A program made the position numbers and the translations under genes. The notes under the pieces were generated by a model. That model was not told the DNA's origin and searched no databases. It saw only the letters and a program-made list of their open reading frames with translations. A stretch of DNA of 64,000 nt, from NCBI RefSeq assembly GCF_963675635.1, contig NZ_OY776488.1, forward strand, positions 1,773,501 through 1,837,500, read 5' to 3'. This stretch comes from an uncultured Pseudodesulfovibrio sp. (GTDB lineage Bacteria > Desulfobacterota > Desulfovibrionia > Desulfovibrionales > Desulfovibrionaceae). Positions 43,378 through 53,156 of this stretch are shown here, piece after piece (the first letter of the stretch is position 1; the number at the start of each line of letters is the position of its first letter).

Positions 43378-45240
43378 ATGCCCTTGCAAGTAATACCCAG
43401 ATTGATCAATTACTGGGCAGATTTCGTCAAATCCTACCGCATGGTCACCTCATTCAGGTGGCTGATAATCGGCGTACTGGTCGGCGCCTTGTCCGGACTG
43501 GTCGCTGTAGGCTTTTTCTGGCTCGTCGAACTGGGCAAGTTCCTTATTCAGAACAACCTTGCCGGTATCGCAGCTGTGGAACCTGCCGGAGAAGGCATCT
43601 TCCACGGTCAGACAGGTGAATTTCGACCATGGGTAATCCCGATTTTCACTACCGGAACCGCTATTCTCACAGGCTGGCTGGTCCAGCGATTCATCCCGGA
43701 AACAATGGATGGCGGTACGGACGGCACAGACGCCACCATCAACGCATTTCATAATCACGGTGGCATCATCAAGGCTCGGGTAGCCATCATCCGGGGTCTC
43801 TGCTCTGTCCTGACAATCGCTTCAGGCGGCTCTGCTGGCCGCGAAGGCCCGATCACACAGATGGGCGCTGGAGTGGGAGCCTGGCTCGCCAAGATCTTCA
43901 ACCTCTCGGCCAAAGAGCGCCGCCTGCTCCTGCTTTCAGGTGCAGCCGGAGGCCTGGGAGCCATTTTCCGAGCTCCTCTCGGCGGCGCACTCACCGCTGT
44001 GGAGGTCATTTATCGCGAAGATTTCGAGGCCGAAGCCATCCTCCCTGCGGTCATGAGTTCCGTGGTTTCCTATTCCATTTTCACTTTTTTTTATGGCACG
44101 GAACCGATCTTCGGCATTCCGAGATTCTCTTTCCATGATCCTCGTGAACTCATCTTTTATGCCCTGCTCGCCTTTGTCTGCGCTGCTGTGGGCTGGATGT
44201 ATATCAAGACATTCTACATCATAAAATACCATATCTTTTTCCCACTTAGAGAAAAGATCGGCATCATCTGGTCCATGGGAATCGGTGGACTCGCCATGGG
44301 TCTGCTCGGAATTGCCTACCCTTACACCGCGACTAACGGACTGGTCACAGGTGGCATCCTGTCGGGCGGGTACGGCTGGCTGGAACTCGCAATTCTCGGT
44401 CAGATCCCTGCACTGGGCATGTGTTATATTATCATAGGTAAAACCGTTGCCACATCCATCACCATCGGCTCCGGCATGTCAGGCGGCATGTTCGCGCCAG
44501 CCCTTTTTGTCGGCGGCATGTCCGGTGGTCTCGTAGGCAAGGTGGGACACCATTACTTTCCTGATATCGTCACCCAGCCCGGTGCATATATCCTTGTCGG
44601 TATGGCCGCATTCTTTGCAGGTGTCGCCAGCGCTCCGATCGGTCCACTCATCATGGTTACGGAGTTGACTCAGGGTTACGGCCTGCTTGCACCACTCATG
44701 CTCGCCTCAGCCATATGCATCGTACTTGGCCGCAATTACTCACTGTACGAGCATCAGGTTGAGAATAAATTCGATTCACCAGCCCACACAGAAGACGCGA
44801 CCATCAACGTGCTGGAACAGATGCATGTATCGGATTTCTATAATCCCGGCGATGTCATTGTGTTGGAAGAGGGTACCACTCTCAAGGCTCTGACGGATAT
44901 CATTGCCAATTCGAACCAACTGTACTTCCCGGTACGACGGGCAGATGATGGTGAGTATTGCGGCATGATTTCCATCCACAATGTCCGCAACTGGATGTTT
45001 GAGGAAGATCTCCATGATCTGGTAGTCGTCCGGGATCTCATGTCACGCCCGGTATATGTTCGCCCTGACTACGACCTGTATCAGGCTCTGCTTCGATTCG
45101 TGAACACCGACTACGGTCAGATTCCGGTTGTCGCCAAGGATAATACCAGCGACATCATCGGATTGATCAACCGAGACGACGTTTTTCAGGCTTATGCAGA
45201 GGCCATTGCCGAGATAAAAGGCACAGCGGAAAGCGACTAA
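43378..45240 (+). CDS. ClC-family chloride channel or antiporter with CBS pair
   Basis: The 620-residue protein has a ClC membrane domain (about residues 20-455) with the filter motifs GGSAGREGPITQMG (gating Glu) and GSGMSGGMFAPAL, and a cytoplasmic CBS pair (about 470-615, ending DIIGLINRDDVFQAY). The proton Glu of antiporters cannot be placed with certainty by eye. CBS pairs often bind nucleotides and gate the channel. It follows ribF by four bases and overlaps the convergent kinase gene by four bases at the stop codons. Confidence 0.93.
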   Translation: MPLQVIPRLINYWADFVKSYRMVTSFRWLIIGVLVGALSGLVAVGFFWLVELGKFLIQNNLAGIAAVEPAGEGIFHGQTGEFRPWVIPIFTTGTAILTGWLVQRFIPETMDGGTDGTDATINAFHNHGGIIKARVAIIRGLCSVLTIASGGSAGREGPITQMGAGVGAWLAKIFNLSAKERRLLLLSGAAGGLGAIFRAPLGGALTAVEVIYREDFEAEAILPAVMSSVVSYSIFTFFYGTEPIFGIPRFSFHDPRELIFYALLAFVCAAVGWMYIKTFYIIKYHIFFPLREKIGIIWSMGIGGLAMGLLGIAYPYTATNGLVTGGILSGGYGWLELAILGQIPALGMCYIIIGKTVATSITIGSGMSGGMFAPALFVGGMSGGLVGKVGHHYFPDIVTQPGAYILVGMAAFFAGVASAPIGPLIMVTELTQGYGLLAPLMLASAICIVLGRNYSLYEHQVENKFDSPAHTEDATINVLEQMHVSDFYNPGDVIVLEEGTTLKALTDIIANSNQLYFPVRRADDGEYCGMISIHNVRNWMFEEDLHDLVVVRDLMSRPVYVRPDYDLYQALLRFVNTDYGQIPVVAKDNTSDIIGLINRDDVFQAYAEAIAEIKGTAESD

Positions 45241-46445
45241 TCCGGCTCGGTAGCCAACAGGAAACTCGCGGTTACAGACACCCCTTTACCCGGCGGCGAT
45301 TCTATGGAGAGGTCGCCGCCCAGTTCGTCGTGCAGGATGCGTTTTGCCCGCGTCAATCCAAGCCCGACACCAGAGGCTTTAGTGGTAAAAAACGGGTCGG
45401 TTGCATACACCAGATTTTCTTCTGGAATGCCGGGACCATTATCTGAAATACGGACTCCATACAGTCTATCCACTGCGTAAAACCGCTCCGTGGCGGTCAC
45501 GTCATGCGGAAAGACATTCGTTCCGCCGACTATCTTCAGAACAACCGTAGCATGCTCACAAAAATCAACTGCATTCTGCATTATTTCCGCCAAAGCCAAT
45601 ACAGCCAATCTCGCATCCACCAGCACATAACCATCCGCCACCACAACAGTACAGTCCAGTTCCTTCCCCTGGGCTGTTGCCATTTGATGGGTCATATTCA
45701 TGGCATCTTTCACAATTTTTCGCACCGACACGACCACACGTTCACCAGCCGTCAAGGAGACATAATCGCTGATGACACTTACCAAATATTCCAGTCGCAG
45801 ACTGTTCTCTCGAACGGCTTGGGCATATTCGGACAAAGGGCTGTCCGTTGGCACTTTTTTGAGTAACAGCCCGGCCATACCACCAAGCGCCATAACCGGA
45901 TTACGTATCTGATGGGCCATGGCATTGGCAAAATTATTCAACCCTTCCACCCGTTCCACCTGTGCCTGAACCACCTGAGCAGTCCTTTCCTTGACACGCT
46001 GCTCAAGAACTTCATTCTGATGCTTCAGCACCTGCCGAGCGTGGGTGAGTTGCAGGTGCGCCCTGACCCGGGCAATGACCACTGGCGGACTTATGGGCTT
46101 GGTAATATAATCGACCGCCCCGATTTCAAATCCCTTGGTCTCTTTATCCGGGTCATCCAGCGCAGTGACAAAAATAACCGGAATATCACGGGTGATTCTA
46201 TCACTTTTCAATCTGCGACAGACTTCATACCCATCCATGCCGGGCATCATCACGTCCAGCAGGATAAGGTCAGGCGGGACTTCTCCTCGGGCATGTTCCA
46301 AGGCGGAACTCCCGTTTGTCGCTGCTATCAATGAATATGTCGATTGCAAGGCCTCGACCATGATATCGATATTCTCGGCCTGATCATCAACAATGAGTAT
46401 TTTTTCGCGGTGAGCCATAGACTTTTCTGTAACACGCTCTTTCAT
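45237..46445 (-). CDS. Response-regulator receiver / histidine kinase hybrid
   Basis: The protein of about 402 residues starts with a receiver domain ([15 protein letters not shown], phospho-Asp in [15 protein letters not shown] in YITKPISPP), then a coiled coil ([18 protein letters not shown]) and a kinase core. The H-box is [16 protein letters not shown] with His about 178; the ATPase domain has a normal G1 box [11 protein letters not shown] and G2 [13 protein letters not shown]. No transmembrane or PAS domain is present, so it likely relays a signal received from another kinase. Starts at ATG 46445 or ATG 46418 are possible, neither with a strong ribosome site. It converges on the ClC gene. 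Confidence 0.88.
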   Translation of the reverse strand: MKERVTEKSMAHREKILIVDDQAENIDIMVEALQSTYSLIAATNGSSALEHARGEVPPDLILLDVMMPGMDGYEVCRRLKSDRITRDIPVIFVTALDDPDKETKGFEIGAVDYITKPISPPVVIARVRAHLQLTHARQVLKHQNEVLEQRVKERTAQVVQAQVERVEGLNNFANAMAHQIRNPVMALGGMAGLLLKKVPTDSPLSEYAQAVRENSLRLEYLVSVISDYVSLTAGERVVVSVRKIVKDAMNMTHQMATAQGKELDCTVVVADGYVLVDARLAVLALAEIMQNAVDFCEHATVVLKIVGGTNVFPHDVTATERFYAVDRLYGVRISDNGPGIPEENLVYATDPFFTTKASGVGLGLTRAKRILHDELGGDLSIESPPGKGVSVTASFLLATEPD

Positions 46446-46551
46446 GCGCCGAAAGTACTTCAATGTAATAATTATGCATCAAATTGAATACGCCACAATC
46501 CGCATTTCCAGCCTTGCCTTTGTCGCTGGCGGTCTTATCTTTCGAACTATC

Positions 46552-47097
46552 ATGCAGACCTGGACCATTTCCGCCGGGCGACTCGATATTCGCCAGGGCG
46601 ACATAACCACCATTGCCGTCGATGCCATTGTCAATGCCGCCAATCCCCAATTGGCTGGTGGGGGTGGTGTTGACGGTGCTATCCACAGGGCAGCCGGTAT
46701 CGTGAAACTCCAGGCGGCATGTCAGGAAATAATTCATCAAAAAGGCATTCTACCAACTGGCGAAGCTGTCATTACACCCGGTTTCGGACTGCCATCACAC
46801 CATATTATCCATACCGTCGGCCCTATCTGGCGCGGCGGCAACAACGACGAACCCGCGAAGCTCGGCACTGCATATGCAAACTGCCTGAAGCTCGCACATG
46901 CACATGCCATCGGAACCATTGCGTTCCCGGCCATTTCCTGTGGCGCCTACGGTTATCCGATCGAAGACGCGGCGCATAGTGCGCTCACCGCCCTCAAGCA
47001 CGGGCTGGAAGCAGGACTGGTCAGGGAAGCAACAATGGTCCTACATGACGACACAGCCTATGAAACATGGGTCGCTGTCGCCAGAAAGGTGCTGTAA
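46552..47097 (+). CDS. Macrodomain protein, probable O-acetyl-ADP-ribose deacetylase
   Basis: The 181-residue protein is a single macrodomain of the YmdB/MacroD type. It shows [37 protein letters not shown], given here as the N-terminal ligand loop (residues about 13-50 cover it), then VGPIWRGG and the second loop [14 protein letters not shown]. These enzymes remove acetyl or ADP-ribosyl groups. ATG 46552 has no clear Shine-Dalgarno sequence. It precedes hslV by 27 bases and may be co-transcribed with hslVU. Confidence 0.9.
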   Translation: MQTWTISAGRLDIRQGDITTIAVDAIVNAANPQLAGGGGVDGAIHRAAGIVKLQAACQEIIHQKGILPTGEAVITPGFGLPSHHIIHTVGPIWRGGNNDEPAKLGTAYANCLKLAHAHAIGTIAFPAISCGAYGYPIEDAAHSALTALKHGLEAGLVREATMVLHDDTAYETWVAVARKVL

Positions 47098-47124
47098 CGC
47101 CTGTTACCAGGCAAGGAGAAACAC

Positions 47125-47664
47125 GTGGAACTCAGAGGAACAACTATCGTTGCTGTCAAGGACGACAACGGCACTGCCGTAGCAGGTGATGGTCAGGTCA
47201 CCATGGGGCAAGCCATTGCCATGAAGCACACCGCACGCAAAGTACGCCGTATCTTCAAGGACAAGGTAACCATCGGATTTGCCGGAGCCACTGCCGACGC
47301 CTTCACCCTGTCAGAACGATTTGAGACCAAGCTGGAGACATATTCCGGCAACCTTCTCAGGGCCGCCGTGGAGCTTGCCAAAGACTGGCGCACGGACAAA
47401 TACCTGCGCAAGCTCGAAGCCATGCTGCTGGCCGCCGACGGCGAACACATCCTGATCATCTCGGGTACCGGGGATGTCATCGAGCCGGACGACGGTGTCG
47501 CCGCCATTGGCTCCGGCGGGTCATACGCTCTGGCTGCTGCCCGCGCCCTGCAACAGAATACCGACCTGCCAGCAAAGGACATTGCCCGAAAGGCCATGGA
47601 GATCGCAGCTGATATCTGCGTCTATACAAACAATCATATCACACTGGAATCACAGGATAAGTAA
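47125..47664 (+). CDS. hslV: ATP-dependent protease subunit HslV
   Basis: The 179-residue proteasome-like peptidase starts at GTG with AAGGAGA nine bases upstream. The start [24 protein letters not shown] shows the catalytic Thr at residue 6, exposed after removal of a five-residue propeptide, longer than in E. coli. [14 protein letters not shown] is also conserved. hslU follows directly, with no gap. Confidence 0.97.
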   Translation: MELRGTTIVAVKDDNGTAVAGDGQVTMGQAIAMKHTARKVRRIFKDKVTIGFAGATADAFTLSERFETKLETYSGNLLRAAVELAKDWRTDKYLRKLEAMLLAADGEHILIISGTGDVIEPDDGVAAIGSGGSYALAAARALQQNTDLPAKDIARKAMEIAADICVYTNNHITLESQDK

Positions 47665-49053
47665 ATGAGCAATCTGACACCGAGAGAAATCGTCTCCGAA
47701 CTCGACAGATACATCATCGGCCAGAACGACGCCAAACGGATGGTCGCAATAGCCATGCGCAACAGGTGGCGCAGACAGCAGATCGACCCGGAACTCCGGG
47801 ACGAAATTGCACCCAAGAATATCATTCTCATGGGCCCTACCGGCGTCGGTAAAACTGAAATTGCCCGCCGTCTGGCACGGCTGACCAACTGCCCGTTCTT
47901 CAAAGTCGAAGCCACCAAGTTCACCGAGGTCGGTTACGTGGGACGCGATGTGGAATCCATGATCCGCGACCTCATGGAAATCGGCGTGTCCATGGTTCGC
48001 AAGGAAGAGACAGAAAAAGTCCGCATCAAGGCCGAAAAAAATGCCGAGGAACGCCTGATAGACCTGCTTCTGCCCGGCAAGAAGCCGGAGAGACAAGGCT
48101 CCATGGGCTTTTTTGCAGGCAGCCAGGATGGAGCGGTTGAGCCGGTTGAACCGCCCAAAAAGGATGACGGCACCCGCGAAAAGTTTCGCCAGATGTTCCG
48201 TCAGGGGCAGCTTGATGACCGCGAAGTGGAAATGGAAGTCACGGTCCAGTCCGGCGCACAGGTCGAGATAATGGCCATCCCCGGCATGGAAGACATGGGC
48301 AACAACCTGCAAAACGCCTTTTCCAATATGTTCCCCGGCAGACGGAAAATGCGCAAGATGAAGATCAAGGATGCCTATCAGACTCTTATCGACGAAGAAG
48401 CCGACAAGCTCATCGACCCGGATGCGGTCAACGAGTTGGCCCGTGAGCGCGTTGAACAGTCCGGCATCCTGTTTGTGGACGAAATGGACAAGATCGCATC
48501 CCGCCATGACCAAACCGGCGGCGGTTCCGCCGATGTCTCTCGCGAGGGCGTGCAGCGCGACCTGCTGCCCATTGTTGAGGGGAGTGTGGTCAACACCAAG
48601 TACGGCATGATCAAGACAGACCACATTCTGTTCATTGCCGCTGGTGCGTTCCACTTTGCCAAGCCTTCTGACCTCATCCCTGAATTGCAGGGACGCTTCC
48701 CTTTGCGCGAAGAACTGTCTTCCCTGCACAAGGAAGAATTCTACCGCATTCTGACCGAACCAAAGAATGCGCTGACAGTGCAATACAAGGCACTTCTTGC
48801 GACCGAAGGTGTGACCGTTGATTACACACAGGAAGCGTTGGAAGAAATTTCAGCCATGGCTGAAAAGATCAACGAGGAAACAGAAAACATCGGCGCGCGC
48901 AGACTCTACACCATCATGGAAAAGATACTGGCAACCCTTTCTTTCGAAGCCCCGGACAAGTCAGGTCAGAAGATCGTTATCGACCGCGACTATGTCATTG
49001 ACCAGCTCGGTCAAGTGGTAGAAGACCGCGACCTATCCCGTTACATTCTGTAA
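47665..49053 (+). CDS. hslU: HslU ATPase (unfoldase) subunit
   Basis: The 462-residue AAA+ unfoldase feeds HslV. It shows [27 protein letters not shown] at the N-terminus (in pieces), the Walker [16 protein letters not shown], Walker [12 protein letters not shown], the pore motif GYVGRDVE, and the C-terminal [11 protein letters not shown] that inserts into HslV. The I-domain (about 110-240) is of normal length. Confidence 0.97.
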   Translation: MSNLTPREIVSELDRYIIGQNDAKRMVAIAMRNRWRRQQIDPELRDEIAPKNIILMGPTGVGKTEIARRLARLTNCPFFKVEATKFTEVGYVGRDVESMIRDLMEIGVSMVRKEETEKVRIKAEKNAEERLIDLLLPGKKPERQGSMGFFAGSQDGAVEPVEPPKKDDGTREKFRQMFRQGQLDDREVEMEVTVQSGAQVEIMAIPGMEDMGNNLQNAFSNMFPGRRKMRKMKIKDAYQTLIDEEADKLIDPDAVNELARERVEQSGILFVDEMDKIASRHDQTGGGSADVSREGVQRDLLPIVEGSVVNTKYGMIKTDHILFIAAGAFHFAKPSDLIPELQGRFPLREELSSLHKEEFYRILTEPKNALTVQYKALLATEGVTVDYTQEALEEISAMAEKINEETENIGARRLYTIMEKILATLSFEAPDKSGQKIVIDRDYVIDQLGQVVEDRDLSRYIL

Positions 49054-49076
49054 TACCCAACAAGACAGATCATACG

Positions 49077-49118
49077 AGCCGTCTTTGTCGCCATTAAAAC
49101 AACGGCAAAGACGGCTTT
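49077..49118 (+). terminator. Terminator after hslU
   Basis: AGCCGTCTTTG 49077-49087 pairs perfectly with CAAAGACGGCT 49106-49116, with an extra CG pair inside. Only three T residues follow, but position and stem strength support a terminator. Confidence 0.7.
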
Positions 49119-49241
49119 CATTGTCTAATCGCCCACCATTCCATCTAGTTACAGCGCATTCTAACCCGCTTTGCCACAGCCTGACCATTTGGTATACTGT
49201 AGTATCATGTGGTGCTTATCAACACGCAGGAAAATGTGACC

Positions 49242-50573
49242 GTGGACAACAACCGGCTTTCTACCAACGTACAATACAGCCGTTCCCTGATTGGCATTCT
49301 TGTGCTCGCTTTCATTACGGCGATCGCCTTGCCGCTGATCAACGTCAACATCATCTATCCCGCCTATTCAAAAGTTCTCGTTTCTTCCATCATGGAAGAA
49401 ACAGGGCGGTTGGCTGAATATGTCATTCCTCCAACAGCCAAACACTCCGAACTCACACACAAAGTCCTCGAAGATTCAGGATTTGCGGCCGCCATATACA
49501 GGATGGAAAACGATCTCGGCCTTTTAAAAATCAAGGTATATTCTCCGACAGGTCTTATTCTGTATTCCACGGACTTCAACGAAATAGGGACACATAGCGC
49601 AGATACCCAATCCTTAGTCAATGTTATCAAAGGAATTCCATGTGGCGAAATCAAACATGAACAAGGCATGGATATCCTTGAAACCTGTGTTCCGATTATG
49701 CGTGACGGCACCTTCCTCGGCGTCTTCGAACTGGTCTCCGATCTTTCTCCCCACATGCAGAAGCTGAGTCGAATAAACGCACTCGCCACATATGGTACTA
49801 TCCTGGCTTGTTGCAGCATCCTTGTTGTGGGTGGTATCCTGCTCAGATTCGAAGCCAACCGCATCCGCGATCGAAAACAATCCGAAATTCTCAAGGCGGA
49901 TGTCGAACAAATCACTCGACACGACATTAAATCGCCACTTATCGGCGCACTCAACGGCATAGAATATCTAAGAAAGTACACTGACATCAACGAAGATCAG
50001 AAGTCGATGCTTAACGACATGCGGACATCGGTGAGTACCGGCCTGGATCTTATCAACCGGAGCCTCGACATCTACAAGATGGAAACAGGCGAGTATCAGT
50101 ATGAACCGCAGGCCGTTGATATCCTCGCAATTGGACAACGAGTCACCGGCGATCTTTCGGGGCTCGCAACCATGAACAACGTCACCACAGCAATAACCCG
50201 CTCCGGCCGACCACTTGCGACAGAAGACTCACTGGTCATCATGGCAGAAGAAAGTCTCTGTTATTCACTGCTCGCCAATTTGATAAAGAACGGCATCGAG
50301 GCTTCGGCCCCGGACCAATGTGTGTGCATAGATTTCACTGAATCGACTCATGCAAGTATCGCCATTCATAATCCTGCCGTTGTGCCTGACGCCATCAGGG
50401 ATACTTTTTTTGAAAAATATGCCACAGCCGACAAAGCCACCGGCACCGGACTGGGGACATACTCGGCCAAACTCATGACTGAAGCCATGGGCGGGACCAT
50501 TTCACTAGAAACATCCGTAGAAAAAGGCACCACCATCACCGTGACCCTACCACTGCTCACCGTGCCGGAATAG
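49242..50573 (+). CDS. Membrane sensor histidine kinase of the RHDIKSPL type
   Basis: The protein of about 443 residues has two membrane helices (about 15-37 and 185-207) flanking a periplasmic sensor of about 145 residues (KIKVYSPTGLILYSTDFNEIG, PIMRDGTFLGVFELVSDLS), probably a dCache-like or PAS-like fold. The H-box is EQITRHDIKSPLIGAL with His about 227. As in the kinase at 29890-31629, the ATPase G1 motif is replaced by HNPAVVPDAIRDTFFEKY. I favour GTG 49242 (AGGA ten bases before) over GTG 49209. The following small gene starts 12 bases after its stop. Confidence 0.88.
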   Translation: MDNNRLSTNVQYSRSLIGILVLAFITAIALPLINVNIIYPAYSKVLVSSIMEETGRLAEYVIPPTAKHSELTHKVLEDSGFAAAIYRMENDLGLLKIKVYSPTGLILYSTDFNEIGTHSADTQSLVNVIKGIPCGEIKHEQGMDILETCVPIMRDGTFLGVFELVSDLSPHMQKLSRINALATYGTILACCSILVVGGILLRFEANRIRDRKQSEILKADVEQITRHDIKSPLIGALNGIEYLRKYTDINEDQKSMLNDMRTSVSTGLDLINRSLDIYKMETGEYQYEPQAVDILAIGQRVTGDLSGLATMNNVTTAITRSGRPLATEDSLVIMAEESLCYSLLANLIKNGIEASAPDQCVCIDFTESTHASIAIHNPAVVPDAIRDTFFEKYATADKATGTGLGTYSAKLMTEAMGGTISLETSVEKGTTITVTLPLLTVPE

Positions 50574-50585
50574 GAGGAAAAACCA

Positions 50586-50789
50586 GTGCCATACGTCAAC
50601 ATTCGCATCACCAGAGAAGGTGCAACCGCCGCCCAGAAGCAACAGCTCATCAAAGGCGTGACCGATCTGCTCGCCGATGTGCTCGGCAAGAACCCGAAGA
50701 CCACCTTTGTCATCATTGATGAAGTGGAAACAGACAACTGGGGAATTGGCGGAGAAGCTGTCACTGAGTTGCGAAAGAAACAGCCTTAA
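50586..50789 (+). CDS. 4-oxalocrotonate tautomerase family protein
   Basis: The 67-residue protein starts at GTG with AGGAGG upstream. Removal of Met exposes Pro-1 (MPYVNIRITREG), the catalytic base of the tautomerase superfamily; a conserved Arg lies at position 10 or nearby. Other family motifs are LADVLGKNPKTTFVIIDEV and WGIGGEAV. Small homologues are common without any xylene pathway, so the substrate is unknown. Confidence 0.9.
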   Translation: MPYVNIRITREGATAAQKQQLIKGVTDLLADVLGKNPKTTFVIIDEVETDNWGIGGEAVTELRKKQP

Positions 50790-50936
50790 TCACGACCCCT
50801 TTGAACCGCCTCTCGCCCGATGCAGTCCGGTAGAGCTGAGGAGCCGTTTACGGTCTCCTGTGGTCATGGTGCCGTCTTTGTGACTTGATGTCGTGATGCT
50901 GTAAGCAAAGTCAGAAAGCAACAGCCCTGCACGCTA

Positions 50937-53048
50937 TCAATCCGTCAAATGCAAAGTCATCCGCACATCCGCAACAATCGCCCTCTCATGATTGACGAGA
51001 ACCGGATTGAACTCGGCCTCCCACACCTCAGGGAGATCAATCGCCAACTGCGACATGACCATGATAATCTCTTCAATGGCTGAAAAATTCACAGGATGTT
51101 CACCCTTCAACCCTTTGAGCAACATGTAGGATTTGATTTCGCGCACGATCTCAAACGCATCCTGCCGTGAAAGTGGCGCAAGCCTGAACGAAATATCCTT
51201 CATTATTTCAACATAGATACCGCCCAGGCCAAACATCAGCATAGGACCGAATTCCTCGTCCCGCTTGAAGCCGATGATCACTTCCTTGACACCAGGAGGA
51301 GCCATTTCCTGCACCAGACAACCGGCAATATAGGCATCCCGACGCATGCGCTGAGCCTGGGCCGTGATCGATTTGAAAGTTTTCATGACTTCCCTGGCAT
51401 TCCACAAATTCACCTTGACCCCACCGACGTCTGATTTGTGGGAAATATCCGGTGATGCGATCTTCAGGACCACGGGATAACCAATCTCCTCGGCAGCAGC
51501 TACGGCTTCATCAGAGGAACGAGCCAGAACCGTCTTGGGGGTTGGCAGACCATACGCCTTGAGTACCTGTTGAGCCTCAAATTCCACAATCTCAGACTGA
51601 TTGCGTCGCATATGCTCAAGGATAACCGCCCTCGCCTGCTCAAGATCTCGCTGGACCTCGATATATTCGGGTTTGGACCGATTTTTCCAAAGATAATACT
51701 CATACATCGCTTCAATGGAATGCACCGCAGGTTCCGGAAAGGCATAACAGGGAATACCGGCATCCATGAGTATTTTTCTGGCCGAAGCCACACGGGTCTT
51801 GCCCATGAAACAGGCGAAAACCGGCTTGCCGCACTTCCGGGCCATACGAATGACAGCCTCTGCCGTTTTTTCGATTTCCACCGAAGCTGTCGGTGTGAGC
51901 AGAACCAGTATGGAATGCACCATCGGGTCTTCAGAAACCACGTCCAAAGCCTGTCTGTACCGCTTGGCATCAGCGTCACCAATGATATCCACCGGATTGT
52001 AGAAGGCTGCATAACTGGGAAGAAATTCTTGAAGCCGCTGAATAGTTTTCTGTGAAAGAGCGGCCATTGTCAGGCAGGAACGATCCGCCGCGTCCGCAGT
52101 AAGAATACCGGGACCACCTGAATTGGTCACAACCGCCAGATTCGGTCCCTTTGGCAACGGCTGATTCGAAAAAGCCTGGGCAAGGTTGAACAACGAGGAA
52201 ACATCCCCAACACGAATGACACCGGACTGATGAAATGCGGCTGAATATGACTGATCAGAACCAGCAATGGCTCCGGTGTGTGACGAAGCAGCCTTGGCAC
52301 CTGCAGCTGTCGTCCCGGACTTAATCATGATTACCGGCTTGTTTAGACAGGTTTTGCGCGCCGCCTTGAGGAAGGCGTCCCCATGCTCGACATTCTCAAT
52401 GTAACCAAGGATGACTTTCGTTTCCTTGTCCTTGTTCAGATAATCCAGCATGTCCGCTTCATCGAGAACGGCCTTGTTGCCCAAAGATATAAACTTGGAA
52501 AACCCAATATTCGCACCAAGCGCCCAATCAAGGATAGCTACACAGAGTGCGCCGGATTGGGAAAAGAAAGCGATGGAACCGGGGTTGGGCTGACCTGCCG
52601 CAAAGGAGGCATTCACGCCGTGAGCCGAATTCATCATGCCAAGGCAGTTGGGACCGAGCAGGGCTATGCCATACTTGTCGCACAAGGCGATTATTTGCTG
52701 TTCCAGAAGGTAGCCTTCCTTTCCAGCCTCCTTGAAACCGGCAGTTATCACGATGGCGGACTTCGTGCCTCGTGCACCAAGGGCTTCAATAGTCGGAATC
52801 ACATACTGTGGTGGCACGGAAATAACACCGAGATCGAGCCCTCGCGGCAGATCGGTAATATCCGTTATCACGGGCACCCCTTCGATTTCCCCGCCTTTGG
52901 GGTTCACGGGGAAAAGTTTGCCGCCGAAACCGGCTTCAACCATATTGGCGACAATGGTATGCCCCACCTTGCCAGGGGTGGCGGATGCCCCGATCACAGC
53001 AACGGTGTCAGGGTAGAAAAAAGCATGCAGATTGGTATCGACGGTCAA
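50937..53048 (-). CDS. NDP-forming acyl-CoA synthetase (acetate-CoA ligase, ADP-forming type)
   Basis: The 703-residue protein joins alpha and beta parts in one chain: a CoA-binding Rossmann domain (PDTVAVIGASATPGKVG), succinyl-CoA ligase-like domains (FFSQSGALCVAILDWA, the SSHTGAIAGSD phospho-His loop), and a C-terminal ATP-grasp domain (about 470-700, GYPVVLKIASPDISHKSDVGG in part). It interconverts acyl-CoA and acid with ATP. Some relatives lacking the active His are acetyltransferases, but the His is present here. The start is probably TTG 53048 with GAGGA upstream; earlier in-frame starts have none. Confidence 0.88.
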   Translation of the reverse strand: MTVDTNLHAFFYPDTVAVIGASATPGKVGHTIVANMVEAGFGGKLFPVNPKGGEIEGVPVITDITDLPRGLDLGVISVPPQYVIPTIEALGARGTKSAIVITAGFKEAGKEGYLLEQQIIALCDKYGIALLGPNCLGMMNSAHGVNASFAAGQPNPGSIAFFSQSGALCVAILDWALGANIGFSKFISLGNKAVLDEADMLDYLNKDKETKVILGYIENVEHGDAFLKAARKTCLNKPVIMIKSGTTAAGAKAASSHTGAIAGSDQSYSAAFHQSGVIRVGDVSSLFNLAQAFSNQPLPKGPNLAVVTNSGGPGILTADAADRSCLTMAALSQKTIQRLQEFLPSYAAFYNPVDIIGDADAKRYRQALDVVSEDPMVHSILVLLTPTASVEIEKTAEAVIRMARKCGKPVFACFMGKTRVASARKILMDAGIPCYAFPEPAVHSIEAMYEYYLWKNRSKPEYIEVQRDLEQARAVILEHMRRNQSEIVEFEAQQVLKAYGLPTPKTVLARSSDEAVAAAEEIGYPVVLKIASPDISHKSDVGGVKVNLWNAREVMKTFKSITAQAQRMRRDAYIAGCLVQEMAPPGVKEVIIGFKRDEEFGPMLMFGLGGIYVEIMKDISFRLAPLSRQDAFEIVREIKSYMLLKGLKGEHPVNFSAIEEIIMVMSQLAIDLPEVWEAEFNPVLVNHERAIVADVRMTLHLTD

Positions 53049-53156
53049 ACGTTTGATCCTCGGTGTATGAATTAAGCAACTGGTTGCTCTCGTAACCCGA
53101 ACAGCCGTCCGGGACAAGGGACAAAGCAAAGCGATCCGCCAATCCGTATTTGCCGC

